NCBI GenBank assembly: GCA_027065635.1
Contig: JAMONQ010000139.1
Span: 1-8,050 of the forward strand
Length of the DNA: 8,050 nucleotides
Reading direction: 5' to 3'
Source of the DNA: Campylobacterales bacterium
GTDB taxonomy: Bacteria; Campylobacterota; Campylobacteria; Campylobacterales; Hydrogenimonadaceae
The position numbers and the translations under genes are program-made. Positions 6,746 through 8,050 of the stretch are shown here, piece after piece. How positions within the stretch are numbered: position 1 is the stretch's first letter; the number at the start of each line of letters is the position of its first letter. Below the pieces are notes generated by a model. The model was not told where the DNA came from and did no database searches. It saw only the letters and a program-made list of their open reading frames with translations.

Positions 6746-7633
6746 ATGAAACGAAAAGTCAAACTTCTTCTAAAGATCCTCTTTACAGCCGCTGCGCTAT
6801 GGTTCGTATTTGACAAGGTAGATATCAGGAAGTTGTCCGAAGCGCTTGCGGAAGCGGATCCTTTCTGGCTCTTTGGCGCACTTGTTCTGTTCAACCTTTC
6901 CAAAATCGCCAGCGCTTTGCGTCTAAACCTCTATTTCGACGCTATCGGATTGAAGCTAACGCAGAGCTACAATCTTATCCTATACTACGTAGGGATGTTC
7001 TACAATCTCTTTCTTCCCGGCGGTATAGGCGGGGACGGATACAAGGTGTACCTGCTCAACAAACACTTCAAAACAGGCATAAAGCTACTGTTGCAAGCCG
7101 TACTTCTCGATCGTCTAAGCGGTTTGGCCGGGCTGGTGATATATGCCCTTTTGCTCTTTGCAGCAAGTAGTTACGCTTCTATAAACGATCTATTCTCGCC
7201 GCTTGCGATAGTGCTTGCCGCTTCTGTCATACCTCTTTCCTATCTGGCTACACGTCTTTTTTTTCGCTCATTTTTGTCGGTTTTCGGATCTACGATGCTA
7301 TGGGGGCTCGGAGTGCAGTTTTTGCAGCTGATCTGCGCCTGGATGATTCTAAAGAGCCTTGGAATCGAAGATATGACGATAGAGTACTTGACCCTCTTTT
7401 TGGTCTCCAGCGTTGTAGCTGTACTGCCTCTTACTATCGGTGGAGTGGGGATAAGGGAGCTTACCTTTTTGTATGGGCTGGAGTTTTTGGGGGTGGAGCC
7501 GAGCCTTGGAGTGACCTTTTCGTTTCTATTTTTCGCTATAACGGCTCTCTCTTCTTTGACGGGTCTGTTCCTTTTGAACCGTGTAACTACACATGGTGAG
7601 AAAAGAGGTGACACTCCACTTGCCAAAAGCTGA
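6746..7633 (+). CDS. UPF0104 / LPG-synthase-TM-like integral membrane protein
   Basis: This 295-residue polytopic membrane protein belongs to the family that matches the flippase-like membrane half of lysylphosphatidylglycerol synthase (MprF), but it has no C-terminal aminoacyl-transferase domain. The family marks are present: a first helix ending in FDKVDIRKL (22-30), ALRLNLYF (57-64), YNLFLPGGIGGDGYKVYLLNK (86-106), LDRLSGLAGL (121-130), and the late LPLTIGGVGIRELTFLYG (227-244). About seven or eight helices can be counted. Such proteins often sit beside GT2 genes and are suspected to move or handle lipids or polyprenyl-linked sugars; the function of the stand-alone form is not settled. It lies 35 bases after the GT2 gene, probably in the same operon. 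No SD is visible before the ATG, although the N-terminal sequence is what the family expects. It ends in a short hydrophilic tail. Confidence 0.85.
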   Translation: MKRKVKLLLKILFTAAALWFVFDKVDIRKLSEALAEADPFWLFGALVLFNLSKIASALRLNLYFDAIGLKLTQSYNLILYYVGMFYNLFLPGGIGGDGYKVYLLNKHFKTGIKLLLQAVLLDRLSGLAGLVIYALLLFAASSYASINDLFSPLAIVLAASVIPLSYLATRLFFRSFLSVFGSTMLWGLGVQFLQLICAWMILKSLGIEDMTIEYLTLFLVSSVVAVLPLTIGGVGIRELTFLYGLEFLGVEPSLGVTFSFLFFAITALSSLTGLFLLNRVTTHGEKRGDTPLAKS

Positions 7634-7658
7634 AAATAGCCATTTGGCGTACAGCTTT
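7626..7658. other. Inverted repeat over the end of the UPF0104 gene
   Basis: AAAGCTG (7626-7632) pairs with CAGCTTT (7652-7658). The 19 bases between them can form a small inner hairpin (GCC-ATTT-GGC, 7639-7648). It overlaps the stop codon and resembles an operon-end stem, but there is no real U tract on either strand, so an intrinsic terminator is uncertain. Confidence 0.35.
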
Positions 7659-7677
7659 AAAGAGTTTGTGCAGTTTG

Positions 7678-7706
7678 GATGATATAATCATCTCCAAAAA
7701 GGAGAT
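7678..7706. repeat. Two adjoining inverted repeats over the promoter and SD of the DUF3817 gene
   Basis: GATGAT-ATA-ATCATC (7678-7692) is a perfect 6+3+6 inverted repeat centred on the -10 box. ATCTCC-AAAAA-GGAGAT (7690-7706) is a second perfect 6+5+6 repeat whose right arm contains the SD. The two share three bases. They could be operator sites, or the second could fold in RNA and hide the SD if transcription starts at or before 7690. Confidence 0.55.
7680..7688 (+). promoter_or_regulatory. Extended -10 promoter for the DUF3817 gene
   Basis: TGATATAAT (7680-7688) is an extended -10 element with a perfect TATAAT, preceded by a T-rich stretch (GTTTGG, 7673-7678) as in epsilonproteobacterial promoters. 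TTTAAAG (7656-7662) is too far upstream to be a standard -35. Transcription should begin near 7694-7696, giving a leader of about 15 bases. This suggests that the last gene is transcribed separately from the glycosyltransferase operon. Confidence 0.6.
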
Positions 7707-7709
7707 AAT

Positions 7710-8033
7710 ATGTCCGAAATGAAAAAGTTTCGCCTGATCAACAAGATCGAAGGCTACTCCTACCTGCTTCTTCTTTTTATCGCGATGCCTCTGAAATATG
7801 TAATGGGGTACGAGATCGCTACGAAGGTGTTCGGTATGGTCCATGGAGTGCTCTTTATAGCGTTTGTATATCAACTGGCCGTCGCTACGAAACGTGTCCC
7901 CTTTACAAAAAGAGAGAGCCTGCTGTTTTTTATTGCGTCACTGATACCTTTTGGAAGCTTCTATACCGAAAAGATTTGTATTCAGAAGGAGTTGGAAAAA
8001 GAGGTATGCCCGGCTACTGCCGAGTCGAAATAG
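7710..8033 (+). CDS. DUF3817 small integral membrane protein
   Basis: This 107-residue protein matches the DUF3817 family pattern: KIEGYSYLLLLFIAMPLKY (12-30) forming the first helix, GMVHGVLFIAFVYQLAVA (42-59) the second, and LLFFIASLIPFGSFYTEK (71-88) the third. A short charged C-terminal tail follows. The family is widespread in bacteria and has no established function; conserved Glu, His and Lys residues at helix edges are typical. A strong SD (AAGGAGA) lies 4 bases before the ATG. The gene has its own promoter and two overlapping inverted repeats just upstream, so it is probably regulated on its own. A link to the glycosyltransferase operon is only positional. The tail contains two cysteines (90 and 100). 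Seventeen bases follow the stop before the window ends, and they show nothing clear. Confidence 0.85.
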   Translation: MSEMKKFRLINKIEGYSYLLLLFIAMPLKYVMGYEIATKVFGMVHGVLFIAFVYQLAVATKRVPFTKRESLLFFIASLIPFGSFYTEKICIQKELEKEVCPATAESK

Positions 8034-8050
8034 GGAAGGGGCCAAGCGGC

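Noticed and set aside
6742..6751. TTTCATGAAA palindrome over the UPF0104 start codon, similar to TTCATGAA at the first GT39 start
   Set aside because: It follows from an ATG-AAA (Met-Lys) start next to a TTTC; too short and AT-rich to claim as an operator.

Overview
The window looks like chromosomal DNA from a free-living Campylobacterota (Epsilonproteobacteria) relative, in the Sulfurovum, Sulfurimonas, Nitratifractor or Hydrogenimonas range. This is an inference. It rests on the style of the ferrochelatase, DUF3817 and UPF0104 proteins, dense head-to-tail genes with 4-base overlaps, moderate GC, and promoter-like sites that have a T-rich -16 region next to a TAAAAT or TATAAT box. No phage, insertion sequence, CRISPR, tRNA or rRNA signal was seen.

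Layout. (1) Bases 1-628 hold the 3' two thirds of hemH (ferrochelatase, plus strand). (2) A convergent 105-residue gene of unknown function (947-630, minus strand) ends one base from the hemH stop. (3) A 444-base non-coding region (948-1391) carries a good minus-strand promoter candidate, a cluster of TACGG/CCGTA half-sites, and a plus-strand promoter wrapped in alternating inverted repeats. (4) A tightly packed operon (1392-6710) follows: GT39-type membrane glycosyltransferase, UDP-glucose 6-dehydrogenase, a second GT39 (ArnT-like) enzyme that starts with TTG, and an ArnC/DPM1-like GT2 polyprenyl-phosphate glycosyltransferase. The three junctions are all 4-base stop/start overlaps. (5) After 35 bases and a GC-rich stem-loop comes a UPF0104 / LPG-synthase-TM-like membrane protein (6746-7633). 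(6) A DUF3817 small membrane protein (7710-8033) has its own extended -10 promoter, which is overlapped by two inverted repeats.

How the genes may work together. Ugd would make UDP-glucuronate. The GT2 enzyme would load a sugar, possibly a uronic acid derived from it, onto undecaprenyl phosphate. The two GT39 enzymes would use such lipid-linked donors on the periplasmic side to decorate lipid A, LPS core or another envelope acceptor. The UPF0104 protein may help with lipid or lipid-sugar handling. The architecture recalls the rhizobial RgtE plus RgtA-D galacturonic-acid system and the ArnC/ArnT pair. The Ara4N-making genes (arnA, arnB, arnD) are absent from the window, so the transferred sugar is unknown. 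This module is the most interesting content here; the regulatory palindromes come next.
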